Source of the DNA: Rhynchopus sp. YZ270_cl-10
Lineage: Eukaryota; Euglenozoa; Diplonemea; Diplonemida; Diplonemidae
Assembly (NCBI GenBank): GCA_964035575.1
Contig: OZ037852.1
Span: forward strand, 1,426,001-1,490,000
Direction of reading: 5' to 3'
Length of the DNA stretch: 64,000 bases
A program made the position numbers and the translations under genes. The notes under the pieces are model-generated. The model worked only from the letters and a program-made list of their open reading frames with translations. It was not told where the DNA came from and made no database searches. Positions 54,134 through 63,932 of this stretch are shown here, in pieces; positions within the stretch are counted from its first letter, which is position 1; every line of letters begins with the position of its first letter.

Positions 54134-55171
54134 AAAAAAAAAAATCAATTTCTAACCTTTTTCGAGTGACGTGTGTTTTTTTCTCTTTTTTTTTGTACAT
54201 AACCTTTTTGTCGTTTGGCGCAACAAAAAAAAAAAAAATCTGAGAGAAGTCTCAGCAAAAAAAAGCAACTCAGTGTTTTATCAAAGGCATCATACACATT
54301 GCCGTCATGAAAAAAAATCGTGGCACCTTACAACCTGAGCTCTGAATGTAACTACGAGCTTTTTAACAGTAGTCATTGGTATCACAGCTGACCGTTTGGC
54401 GACTGTTACTGAAAAACAAACGAAAAAAAAAAATAGTGAAAACTACTACAGCTATACACAACCAACAGATATCAATTTTTTTTTTTTGTAAACTCTTTCA
54501 TCAGCGCATTTGTCTCCCTTTGTTTTTTTTTTTTTCTTTCATTCGTTTCTCCCCTAGTTATTTCCCATATTATATGGTGCTTTGCTCTCCCACTCCCCAT
54601 TTGATACATTTTTTTTTTTCAAGGTGTGATTAGCACAGACCGGCTTATGATCATCTTAACAAACTTTCCCCCCCTCTTTTTAACCCTCCACTGAACGTCG
54701 TCGATAGAAAGTGAACCAAAAAAAAAGCCAGCATTTTTTTTTTCTTCTTATTCTCCTCTCCTTCTCACACTCCCCTCTCCCCCCACACCCCTTTAAAACA
54801 TACAAAAAACATTTTCAAACTCCCCCACACCCCTTTTCTCCACAGAATACAAAGAAGACAACAATGATTGTGCGACTTTTTCAGGCAGTGCACATCTAAG
54901 AGAGGGGGGTGTTTTTCTTTCTTCTTTCCTCAACTTCTATTGTTTATTACACTACACAACATATATTCTGCGCAACGAATTACCTCTCACTAAGCATCAC
55001 CTAGCGCACGCAACCCATACTCATCGCTTTCTTCTTCTACTGACATTTCAACTCCATCTACAAAGCAGCGGAACAAAACAAAAGGGTAGAGATTGCATAA
55101 CTGCGGAAACAACAGGCAGCCTTGTATACTCCTCAAATTTATCAAAAAATATTCTTCCTATCACACCAAAG
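54134..55171. other. intergenic upstream of GT61 gene
   Basis: No gene; A and T runs, one hairpin (54623-54655) and a C-rich tract (about 54765-54840). Confidence 0.5.
54623..54655 (+). repeat. stem-loop repeat, ATTAGC/GCTTAT
   Basis: GGTG (54623-54626) pairs with CATC (54652-54655). The inner ATTAGC/GCTTAT stem has one mismatch, and the loop contains ACAGACCG. Confidence 0.55.
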
Positions 55172-56392
55172 ATGCCTCCGTTGCGGTACTACACAGGCCT
55201 TGCTGTGTTCTGTGCATTGTGCAGTACTACTGCGTTGTGGGTGTGCTCTAATAGTATTTTGCCTTCACCTTCACCTTCGGTTGTCTCCGACGCAGATAGT
55301 ACCATAACATACCCTGGATCTGACAATGTGGACGATATTGATGTGATATTGAAGGAAGATGTTTACAAAGGGTTTATTTCAGGGTCAAGTGGTTGCGTGG
55401 TGAGAAAGAAGGGGAAAGTGCATAGTGCAGTGGTAGCCTGGAAAGGAGCAGACTCAGAGCTATTAAATGAAAGCGTTTATCTCGCAGATGACGGCTGCGC
55501 CATGGGGCATTTGGTAAAGGATGCGGCGGGTGCTGCTTCGTTGCTTCTCTCGGGGGTGTCTCTGAAGAGAATAGTATTTGCTCATCCATGCGCTTCTGCA
55601 AAAGAAAGCCCTTCGCTGTTCAACACCGTGATTCTTTTGTGGTTCAAAATCGCTCAGGATATTGCAAAAAATAGGGGAATCGAATTGATGCTTTCTTATG
55701 TCAATTCTTTGCCACAGAAATCGTGTTATTCAAGGGTGTATACGAGGTTAGGGTGGAGGTGGTTTTTAGAGCGGAGTCATGCTGAAGAGTTTCGGGCTGC
55801 GTTGTATAATAGGATGCCACCTTCGATTTCGGCAAAGGGGATGAAAGTGATGGTGCTGCAGCGGAAACGAAATAGGAGGGTTTTGGCAGAAAAGGAGGCA
55901 ATAAGATATATTCAGGAGAGGCTAGGGGTGGCCGAGGTGGCTGTGGTGTCCTTTGAAGATAGTGCACGATATGTCGAGCAGCTTGCGTTGCTGCGGGCGG
56001 TCGATGTGTTTGTCGCTGTGCACGGTGCCGCGTTGGCAAGCATTGTTGCAATGCGCGCTGGGTCCGGCGTGGTCGAGCTGTTCCCGCACAACTTCCGGTA
56101 TCTTATGTTCGAAGAGCTGGCGCGTCTCTGCAGTTTAGTCTACTCAGGTGTAGAAGCAAAGATCGTTTCTCCAGGATGTAAAAAAACCTGCCCAATCCGT
56201 GTCCACAACATCAGTGGAGGAGGAGCGCATGAAGTGCATATTCGTCATATGATGGGGAAGAAGATATGCAAAAACTGCGACGTAGCGCTTCCTCCCGAGG
56301 AGCTGTACCACGCAGTGAAGGATGTGCTGTTGTCGGTGATGCTGCTGCGGGCGAGGAGAACGAATGTCCTCGAGGTGGATAGGCGGGCCTAG
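55172..56392 (+). CDS. GT61-family glycosyltransferase, type II membrane protein
   Basis: 406 residues, single exon; start at the ATG after CACACCAAAG. A single N-terminal hydrophobic segment (about residues 8-30) fits a signal anchor, placing the catalytic domain in the ER or Golgi lumen. A Ser/Pro-rich stem follows. The C-terminal half has the GT61 (DUF563) hallmark: a helix RYVEQLALLRAVDVFVAVHG, then the invariant HGAA (His284) and a downstream VVELFPHNFRY matching the family's conserved Glu-containing motif. A CKKTC and a CKNC pair could form disulfides. GT61 enzymes transfer GlcNAc, xylose or arabinose to proteins or polysaccharides; the acceptor here is unknown. Length is near the family norm. 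Confidence 0.85.
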   Translation: MPPLRYYTGLAVFCALCSTTALWVCSNSILPSPSPSVVSDADSTITYPGSDNVDDIDVILKEDVYKGFISGSSGCVVRKKGKVHSAVVAWKGADSELLNESVYLADDGCAMGHLVKDAAGAASLLLSGVSLKRIVFAHPCASAKESPSLFNTVILLWFKIAQDIAKNRGIELMLSYVNSLPQKSCYSRVYTRLGWRWFLERSHAEEFRAALYNRMPPSISAKGMKVMVLQRKRNRRVLAEKEAIRYIQERLGVAEVAVVSFEDSARYVEQLALLRAVDVFVAVHGAALASIVAMRAGSGVVELFPHNFRYLMFEELARLCSLVYSGVEAKIVSPGCKKTCPIRVHNISGGGAHEVHIRHMMGKKICKNCDVALPPEELYHAVKDVLLSVMLLRARRTNVLEVDRRA

Positions 56393-56714
56393 ATGGTGGC
56401 ATGGTTGTGGTGTTGGGGGGGTCGCATCTTTCTTTTGCTTCTTTCTGTAGGTGACCCGACTGGTCCGTGGTGTAGTTCAGACCCATGGGAGGGGGGAGGA
56501 GGCATTTTAGAGGGTGAGGCTTGTGATTGCTGTGCATGATGTAAGACCACTGCGTGGCAACTCCCTGTGCGCTGTGTTGCAGAGCGTTTTGTTTGGGAGA
56601 GTTGTGGGGGTGAGGGGGGCAGATGCACAACGTGCCTCCATCAGGCAGTACACGATAAAAAAAAAATAGAATAAAAATGCGTAACTCACTCACCCTCTCC
56701 AAACCTTTTCGCCT
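56393..56714. other. intergenic, 3' of GT61 gene
   Basis: 322 bp with no feature that I can support. Confidence 0.4.
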
Positions 56715-56718
56715 TTAA

Positions 56719-57710
56719 CCCTTTATGGACCACGGCCGTATTTTGCGTTTTGCTATGATTGTCTCTCACATAGGTAAAATGAGATCCGATGCATATTTTT
56801 GATCGTACCTGGCCGCAATTGAAAGATTTTGAGCAGATCTTTCAAATGGAGCAGAAATCGAAATAAAATGAGAAAAATGGAAAATGGAAAATTGAGGAGA
56901 GCTGATATTTTTTCCTGAAAATTTTGAAGAAAAAAATTATTCCGGCTGCGCACCTGTTTTTTCGGTATTCGAAAATGGCTTTATTTGAAAGATCGGTTCA
57001 AAATCTTTCAAAAGAAAGAAAAATCGATCAAAAAGTCCTAGTAGATAATGTCTCACTGCATGGAGAGAAGGTACCAACCAGCTAAATATACCGTTATTGT
57101 ACAGAGGTTGGACAGTACAAAAGTTGGGGCTTTTGGGGCTTTTGGCCAACTTGGCCTGGTGTTGAACGCCGCATCCCCCGCACATGTAATCTGCTTTTAG
57201 CCGCCTGTTTCCCAAGCAAGAAGAAGTTGTCGACCAACACCCTCCTGCCAGTGTCTCTGTACCTTGACTGTGTTGATACAGCTTCTTTTGTACAATGTCC
57301 CCCAAAAGACAAAGGGCAATAAATACACGGAGAAGAGGCACAGCCAGTTCAGGGTCAGGAACTGCTACGACGAGTGTTACTTTGCCCGGTCGCAGATATT
57401 TTCCATTATTTTAGTTTTGTTCTGAAAACCGTACAAAATGGTTCCCTTCACACCAAAGTTTGAATCCTCTGATGACTCAAGCTCGCCAGAGTAGTTCATT
57501 ATTCCCAAAATATACCCGAAAAAGTCGAAAATTTGGAAATGCCTCGATTTGGTGACAGTGTATGAGAGTGTCAAAATAAATTGAATCTTGCTTCTTTGGA
57601 AAGATTTCACATCAAATCTTTCCACTAAAAAAAAAATCGCTGAAAAAGTCCGAGTAGAAGCCATGTTAAGCATTTTCGTGGATATATATATCCTCTTGGT
57701 CCATAAAGGG
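56719..57710 (-). mobile_element. piggyBac-like element with decayed transposase
   Basis: TTAA at 56715-56718 and 57711-57714 flanks TIRs beginning CCCTTTATGGACCA, the TTAA/CCC arrangement specific to piggyBac transposons. The minus strand at about 57312-57094 encodes RVLVDNFFLLGKQAAKS then GMRRSTPG, resembling the DNFF catalytic-Asp region and the following G-x-R-x-N-R-x-G-x-P segment of piggyBac transposases. The frame is interrupted on both sides and the element is far shorter than an autonomous copy. CTTTCAAA motifs recur inside. Confidence 0.8.
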
Positions 57711-57883
57711 TTAAAAAAATAAATTGAACACACCATTGCGCATAGTCATTTGAACTACAGCAAAAGTGCCACATGTCTGTGTACGGTTACAGAGCAACTA
57801 GTTGGCGATACCGTGGGGGGGGAGTTGGGCTCCCTGTTTCTTCCCTGATCCCACAACACCACAAACAGAGAAAGACACAAAAA

Positions 57884-59023
57884 ATGGATGTGACGATACA
57901 GGGGTATGACGAAACGGAGCATGTGATCGAGGTGGGTGAGGATGACACAACGGAGGCCCTGCGTCGGAAGGTGGCGACAGCAACGGGGTTGCCCGAAGAC
58001 AGCTTTCATATGGGCTTCGGAGGGAAGGATGAAGGGGAGGACATCACAGAACTGAGTGCTGGGGACAAAGTAGTACTGACGAAAACGACGAAATACAAGG
58101 CCATAGCAGCACTTCATGCACTGGGTGAGACCGACATCACAGATGAAAGGTTGAAGGAGGTGACCGATCCGAAGGTGGCTTCCTTGCTTCTGCAGGCAGA
58201 AGTTGTGACTGCGATCCCAGACAGCTTCTTCCAGAGAAGTGCAGTAACGTGCATTGGTTCCAGTTGCGTGTCGATTGTGGATGACATTCGTGACACTTCC
58301 CTTCCGCACTGCGACACCACACTGGACCTACCAAAATTGCCCTTCGTCACCGCAATTGGGAACCGGTTCCTAACTGACTGTACAATGTTGTCGAGTGTTG
58401 ACCTCACAGGCATGCAAGCAGTCACTTCGATCGGGAGCCATTTCTTATCTAATTGCAAGACGTTGTCGACTATTGACTTCACTGGCATGCAAGCAGTCAC
58501 TTCGATCGGGGACCACTGCCTATATGGTTGCACAGCATTGTCGACTGCTGATTTCACTGGCATGCAAGCAGTCACTTTGATCGGGAACCAGTTCTTAACT
58601 AGTTGCAAGACGTTGTCGACTGTTGATTTCACAGGCATGCAAGCAGTCACTTCGATCGGGGACTTCTTCCTAGCTGGTTGCACAGCATTGTCGACTGCTG
58701 ACCTCACAGACCTGCAAGCAGTCACTTCCATCGGGGACTACTTCTTATCTAGTTGCCCGACGTTGTCGACTGTTGACATCACAGGCATGCAAGCAGTCAC
58801 TTCGATCGGGAGCCATTTCTTATCTAATTGCAAGACGTTGTCGACTATTGACTTCACTGGCATGCAAGCAGTCACTTCGATCGGGGACCACTGCCTATAT
58901 GGTTGCACAGCATTGTCGACTGTTGACCTCACAAGCAGGCAAGCAGACACTTTTTTTGGCTGGGCGCTTCCTCGCAACGTGCACAATGTTGTCGACAGTG
59001 TAATAGAAGAGGCTGACGCATGA
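57884..59023 (+). CDS. ubiquitin-like domain plus BspA-type leucine-rich-repeat protein
   Basis: 379 residues; start at the ATG in AAAAATGGATG. An earlier in-frame ATG (57773) would add an unlikely leader. Residues 1-68 (MDVTIQGYDETEHVIEVGED, then TTEALRRKVATATGLPEDSF and LSAGDKVVLTKT) have the strand-helix-strand pattern of a beta-grasp ubiquitin-like fold. A linker with helices follows (70-140). Then come eight LRR_5/BspA-type repeats of exactly 25 residues, consensus TGMQAVTSIG then FL-x(2)-C-x-TLSTVDF. The 75-bp units at 58786-58935 are almost identical to those at 58411-58560, showing recent internal duplication. There is no signal peptide or membrane segment, so it is probably cytosolic. 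The C-terminus (FFGWALPRNVHNVVDS) is non-repetitive. Ubiquitin-like plus LRR suggests a binding or adaptor role. Confidence 0.82.
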   Translation: MDVTIQGYDETEHVIEVGEDDTTEALRRKVATATGLPEDSFHMGFGGKDEGEDITELSAGDKVVLTKTTKYKAIAALHALGETDITDERLKEVTDPKVASLLLQAEVVTAIPDSFFQRSAVTCIGSSCVSIVDDIRDTSLPHCDTTLDLPKLPFVTAIGNRFLTDCTMLSSVDLTGMQAVTSIGSHFLSNCKTLSTIDFTGMQAVTSIGDHCLYGCTALSTADFTGMQAVTLIGNQFLTSCKTLSTVDFTGMQAVTSIGDFFLAGCTALSTADLTDLQAVTSIGDYFLSSCPTLSTVDITGMQAVTSIGSHFLSNCKTLSTIDFTGMQAVTSIGDHCLYGCTALSTVDLTSRQADTFFGWALPRNVHNVVDSVIEEADA

Positions 59024-59037
59024 TATGACGGACCAGT

Positions 59038-59200
59038 AAGACCTGCAGGCTGATATGCATAAGATGTGGGAGGAGCACAACTTGGCGATGCGGAGGAACG
59101 AAAATCGTCACTCAGAACTTGCAGTTGGCGGCAGAGTACAAGCGTCTCAAGGCAGAACTTGAGAAGTGGAGCAGATATTTGTGGAGTATAAATCGAAGAA
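59038..59200 (+). pseudogene. possible coiled-coil gene fragment
   Basis: One frame reads LQADMHKMWEEHNLAMRRNE. The next frame continues NLQLAAEYKRLKAELEKW after a shift near 59115. The heptad-like pattern across two frames suggests a frameshifted exon fragment; no family is assigned. Confidence 0.35.
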
Positions 59201-59726
59201 CGGGATTAAGACACCTTCACATGACAACTTCCAGCAAAGCCAGTGTAGCGTGAGTGCGCCATCGACCATAACTCCTCGATGTTACACTTCTCGAGTTGGG
59301 AGGTGACGAATTTGCCTGTTTCTTCAGTTCGCGATGTACTTCTTTGTTGTCTTCTCTTTTCCCGAACATTTCCCAACACGTGCGAATGTTCACGCGCTGT
59401 CACAGCGAAGTTGAGCAACGACTCACTTGCTGTCCACAAAGATGCGTTTTATGTATTTTTGTTTTGTACCACAATTGTCACCTTCACACTCGTCAAGGGG
59501 GACGGGACGTCGCATCTCGTTGAGTTGTGTTGTTGATGGTGGGGTGGAGGGGAAGGGGCAGTACTATGTTCTTGTCTCGCAGGGAGATGGCACCGTTTAT
59601 CTCACGGTAGTCTCAAAGCGTTGTTTCCCTTTGGTTCAATCCTGATTAGTGAGGGCGTAGTGTGATCTGGTGCAACTTTCTCACCCTTTATTTGTGTACA
59701 TTTTCAGGAGAACTCACAACACAACA
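59200..59726. other. leader of duplicated ankyrin unit
   Basis: About 59437-59726 is repeated at 61678-61720 plus 61990-62234 (for example GGGGGACGGGACGTCGCATC and CTCACCCTTTATTTGTGTAC), so it belongs to the tandem unit. The end TTTTCAG before GAGAACTCACAAC could be a splice acceptor. No upstream exon is recognised. Confidence 0.55.
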
Positions 59727-61190
59727 ATGATGAAGTTGGTCGCAACTGTGAAGAAGTTGTTCAAAGCAGGTGCGGATGTACGTGCCACAGACGCCAAAGG
59801 AAACACGTGTCTTATCCGTGCAGCGTGTTGTGGACACACCGATACTGTGCGCTCTCTTGTGAGCTTGCCGGAGGTGGACCTGAATCACCAAGGCGGCAGG
59901 AACTGCACTGCGTTGCACCTTGCTGTGCATAAAAAACATGCAGAAGTGGTGCAGCTGCTCATTGATGCAGGGGCAGACACTGAGAGGAAGGATGATGATG
60001 GACGCTCACCTCTGCACGAGGCTAGCCGTTCAGGAGAACTCACAACTGTGAAGATGTTGGTCAAAGCAGGTGCGGATGTGCGTGCCACAGACGCCAAAGG
60101 AAACACGTGTGTTAACCTTGCAGCGTATTGTGGACACACCGATACTGTGCGCTATCTTGTGGGTTTGCCGGAGGTGGACCTGAATCACCAAGGCAGCAGG
60201 AACAACACTGCGTTGCACCTTGCTGTGCATCAAAAACATGCAGACGTGGTGCAGGTGCTCATTGATGCAGGGGCAGACATTGAGACAAAGAATGTTCAAG
60301 GACACTCGCCTCTGCACTTGGCTAGCCGTTCAGGAGAACTCACAACTGTGAAGATGTTGTTCAAAGCAGGTGCGGATGTGAGTGCCACAGAAGACGACAG
60401 AGCCACGTGTCTTATCCTTGCAGCGTGTTGTGGACACACCGATACTGTGCGCTATCTTGTGAGCTTGTCGGAGGTGGACCTGAATCACCAAGGTAGCAAG
60501 AACTTCACTGCGTTGTACTGTGCTGTACATAGAAAACGTGCAGACGTGGTGCAGGTGCTCATTGATGCAGGGGCAGACATTGAGACAAAGAATACCGACG
60601 GACACTCACCTCTGCACTTGGCTAGCCGTTCAGGAGAGCTCACAACTGTGAAGATGTTGGTCGAAGCAGGTGCGGATGTACGTGCCACAGACGACGAAGG
60701 AAACACGTGTCTTATCCTTGCAGCGTATTGTGGACACACCGATACTGTGCGCTATCTTGTGGGTTTGCCGGAGGTGGACCTGAATCACCAAGACACCAAG
60801 AACTACACTGCGTTGCACTGTGCTGTACATCGAAAACATGCAGACGTGGTGCAGGTGCTCATTGATGCAGGGACAGACATTGAGACAACGAATCATGACG
60901 GACGTTCGCCTCTGCATTTGGCTAGCTATTCAGAAGAACTCACAACTGTGAAGATGTTGGTCGAAGCAGGTGCGGATGTACGTGCCACAGACACCGATGG
61001 AGATACGTGTCTTAGACTTGCAGCGGATTGTGGACACACCGATACTGTGCGCTATCTTGCGGGCTTGCCGGAGGTGGACCTAAATCACCAAGGAACCAAC
61101 AAACGCACTGCGTTGCACGTTGCTGTGCAACAAAAACATGCAGACGTGGTGCAGGTGCTCATTGATGCAGGGGCAGACACTGAGCGTTAG
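59727..61190 (+). CDS. ankyrin-repeat protein, paralogue 3
   Basis: 487 residues from tandem ATGs at 59727. It consists almost wholly of ankyrin repeats in 300-bp units of three (KSPLHLAS-type, GHTDTVRYLV, TALHLAVHQKHADVVQ), about 4.9 units. It lacks the MSKQHADST leader and starts in the middle of an ankyrin repeat: GAGAACTCACAAC matches the GELTT part of other units. The gene is therefore a 5'-truncated duplicate or has an unseen upstream exon. It ends LIDAGADTER then TAG, an ending also kept by the next unit. The partner is unknown. Confidence 0.78.
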   Translation: MMKLVATVKKLFKAGADVRATDAKGNTCLIRAACCGHTDTVRSLVSLPEVDLNHQGGRNCTALHLAVHKKHAEVVQLLIDAGADTERKDDDGRSPLHEASRSGELTTVKMLVKAGADVRATDAKGNTCVNLAAYCGHTDTVRYLVGLPEVDLNHQGSRNNTALHLAVHQKHADVVQVLIDAGADIETKNVQGHSPLHLASRSGELTTVKMLFKAGADVSATEDDRATCLILAACCGHTDTVRYLVSLSEVDLNHQGSKNFTALYCAVHRKRADVVQVLIDAGADIETKNTDGHSPLHLASRSGELTTVKMLVEAGADVRATDDEGNTCLILAAYCGHTDTVRYLVGLPEVDLNHQDTKNYTALHCAVHRKHADVVQVLIDAGTDIETTNHDGRSPLHLASYSEELTTVKMLVEAGADVRATDTDGDTCLRLAADCGHTDTVRYLAGLPEVDLNHQGTNKRTALHVAVQQKHADVVQVLIDAGADTER

Positions 61191-61269
61191 AACAATGCCG
61201 GACATTCTCCTTAAGTTGCGCCATTCTTGTGTGAAGCTTCGTTGAAGTTGTATTTTGATTCCTCTAAAC

Positions 61270-61620
61270 TGAGTCTTTAGGATCCCTTCAGGAGCATCCC
61301 TACTCACCTTTACGGTCGACAATACCTTATTCCGCATGGTGCTGTTGGATGCCGATGACGATTCGCTCTGGCCGGTAGACAGAATGAGAGTGTACCTTGA
61401 AATGATTAAGTCGAGAAAGGCAAAAGGTCCGCCCCCCATTGCCCCTGCCGCTACTGCGCTCCTGGAGCGCTACTTCAACTGGCAAAGGGAGAACCGCAGC
61501 AAGCTTGCACACCTGCAAGCTCCCTTGAAACGTGCCTGCTGCGACACTCACGAGAGGGCTTTATATTCCAACTTTACTTTTTATCTGAAGGGCGGGGTCG
61601 TGGAAATGATTTGTGATTTC
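61270..61620 (+). pseudogene. MCM9-like helicase fragment
   Basis: After a possible acceptor (CCCTTCAG), one frame reads GASLLTFTVDN then MVLLDADDDSLWPVDRMRVY and LEMIKSRKAKGPPPIAPAAT then ALLERYFNWQRENRS. This follows the end of MCM AAA domains (PLLSRFD, LLD) and the MCM9 lid pattern LWS-x-EKM-x-TYF...LLRYYQMQRQ. The Arg-finger segment is degraded, and after about 61600 similarity is lost. A shorter, more decayed copy is at 63483-63550. Assignment rests on remembered family motifs only. Confidence 0.45.
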
Positions 61621-62234
61621 AAGTCAGTTTTTCTGTTGCTTCTGAGTGTGAATCTGCTGTTCTGTGGTGCCTGCTGTCCACAAAGATGCGTTTTATGTAT
61701 TTTTGTTTTGCACCACAATTGTCACCAACCTACGATGTGCACCATCTCATCTCCCCAGCGAGGCGTCTTCATCTATTTTCTGAATTTCCCTCTTTTCTCA
61801 ACTTTCCCCATTTGAGTAGAACCTGCATACCACCCTTTAGAGCAGAAGGTGGCAGGATGTTGGTGGTATTCGAGACCTAGGGGATGGACCTAGCCCCACG
61901 TCTGCCAGCAACACCCCACAGACAGAGCCTGATGCAGGAGGTGTGGGTGTGGCATCAGTGGTTGAGGTGCCACCATTGTCCGAGGGGCTCTTCACACTCG
62001 TCAAGGGGGACGGGACGTCGCATCTCGTTGAGTTGTGTTGTTGATGGTGGGGTGGAGGGGAAGGGGCAGTACTATGTTCTTGTCTCGCAGGGAGATGGTC
62101 ACCGTTTATCTCACGTAGTCTCAAAGCGTTGTTTCCCTTTGGTTCAATCCTGATTAGTGAGGGCGTAGTGTGATCTGGTGCAGCTTTCTCACCCTTTATT
62201 TGTGTACATTTTCAGGAGAACTCACAACACAACA
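61621..62234. other. second copy of ankyrin unit leader
   Basis: The 61678-61720 and 61990-62234 parts repeat 59437-59726. The 270 bp between them (61721-61989) is absent from the first copy. Confidence 0.6.
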
Positions 62235-63382
62235 ATGATGAAGTTGGTCGCAACTGTGAAGAAGTTGTTCAAAGCAGGTGAGGATGTACGTGCCACAGAC
62301 GCCAAAGGAAACACGTGTCTTATCCGTGCAGCGTGTTGTGGACACACCGATACTGTGCGCTATCTTGTGAGCTTGCCGGAGGTGGACCTGAATCACCAAG
62401 GCAGCAGGAACTGCACTGCGTTGCACCTTGCTGTGCATAAAAAACATGCAGAAGTGGTGCAGCTGCTCATTGATGCAGGGGCAGACACTGAGAGGAAGGA
62501 TGATGATGGACGCTCTCCTCTGCACTTGGCTAGCCGTTCAGGAGAACTCACAACTGTGAAGATGTTGGTCAAAGCAGGTGCGGATGTACGTGCCACAGAC
62601 GCCAAAGGAAACACGTGTCTTATCTTTGCAGCGTGTTTTGGACTCACCGATACTGTGCGCTATCTTTTGGGCTTGCCAGAGGTGGACCTGAATCACCAAC
62701 AGAGCAAGAACTTCACTGCGTTGCACCTTGCTGTGCAGAAGAAACATGCAGACGTGGTGCAGGTGCTCATTGATGCAGGGGCAGACATTGAGACAAAGGA
62801 TGCTGAAGGACACTCTCCTTTGCACTTGGCTAGCGATTTAGGAGAACTCACAACTGTGACGATGTTGGTCGAAGCAGGTGCGGATGTACGTGCCACAGAC
62901 GCCAACAGACTCACGTGTCTTTTTTTTGCAGCGCATTGTGGACACACCGATACTGTGCGCTATCTTGTGTGCTTGCCAGAGGTGGACCTGAATCAGCAAG
63001 CCATCGGCAACCTCACTGCGTTGCACTTAGCTGTGCAGGAGAAACATTCAGACGTGGTGCAGGTACTCATTGATGCAGGGGCAGACATTGAGAAAAAGGA
63101 TGATGAAGGACGTTCGCCTCTGCACGTGGCTACCATTTCAGGAGAGCTCACAACTGTGAAGATGTTGGTCAAAGCAGGTGCGGATGTGCGTGCCACAGAT
63201 GCCAAAAGAGACACGTGTCTTATCCTTGCAGCGATACTGTGCGCTATCTTGTGGGCTTACCAGAGGTGGACCTGAATCACCAAGGGAACGGCAACCAGAC
63301 TGCGTTGCACTTTGCTGTGGAAGGAAACCATGCAGACGTGGTGCAGGTGCTCATTGATGCAGGGGCAGACACTGAGCGTTAG
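62235..63382 (+). pseudogene. ankyrin-repeat protein, paralogue 4, frameshifted
   Basis: The open frame from ATG 62235 to 63275 gives 346 residues. The first 100 residues are almost identical to paralogue 3, and the repeats follow the same 300-bp plan. Near 63230, 16 bp present in sister units (covering CFGHT) are missing between short CG repeats, so the frame shifts and stops. In the other frame ankyrin sequence continues to 63382, ending GADTER then TAG as in paralogue 3. A shortened protein remains possible. Confidence 0.75.
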
Positions 63383-63665
63383 AACAATTGCCGGACATTC
63401 TCCTTAAGTTGCGCCATTCTTGTGTGCAGCTTCGTTGGAGTTGTATTTTCATGACTGTAAACTGAGTTTCCTTTAGGATCACATATGGAGCATCCCTACG
63501 TGCCTTTAGGTAGACAATGCATTATTCTTTATTGCTGTGTTGGGAAGTGTATCCGCCGCACAGATAGATCAGAGAGAGGCTGGTTAGTGGGCGTAGTGTT
63601 CTCTAACTCAACTTTCTCACCCTTTATTTGTTGTGTACATTCTCAGGAGAACTCACAACACAACA
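63383..63665. other. third copy of inter-ankyrin spacer
   Basis: It repeats 61191-61330 (GGACATTCTCCTTAAGTTGC, the remnant of the MCM-like fragment GGAGCATCCCTA), then the ankyrin leader (CTCACCCTTTATTTG) at about 63617. Confidence 0.6.
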
Positions 63666-63932
63666 ATGACGGGGCTGGTCTCAGCTACGATGACGTTGGT
63701 CAGAGACGCAGGTCCGGAATCACATGGTGAAGAGGTCGAGAGAGCAATGTGTCTTCTTCGTGCAGCGTATGATGGACACACCGATGCTGTGCGCTATCTT
63801 GTGAGCTTGCCAGAGGTGGACCTGAATCAGCAAGATTACTACTACCACACTTCGTTGCGCGCTGCTGCGGGAAAATGCCCAGTGCACAGTGTTCAACTTT
63901 TACAAGGCGGGGGAAAAATTTTTGGGGGCTGA
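63666..63932 (+). pseudogene. ankyrin-repeat remnant, paralogue 5
   Basis: 88 residues from ATG 63666: one diverged repeat, then GHTDAVRYLVSLPEVDLN and a partial third. The sequence then leaves ankyrin similarity and stops at 63932. It looks like a truncated third unit of the tandem array. Confidence 0.6.
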
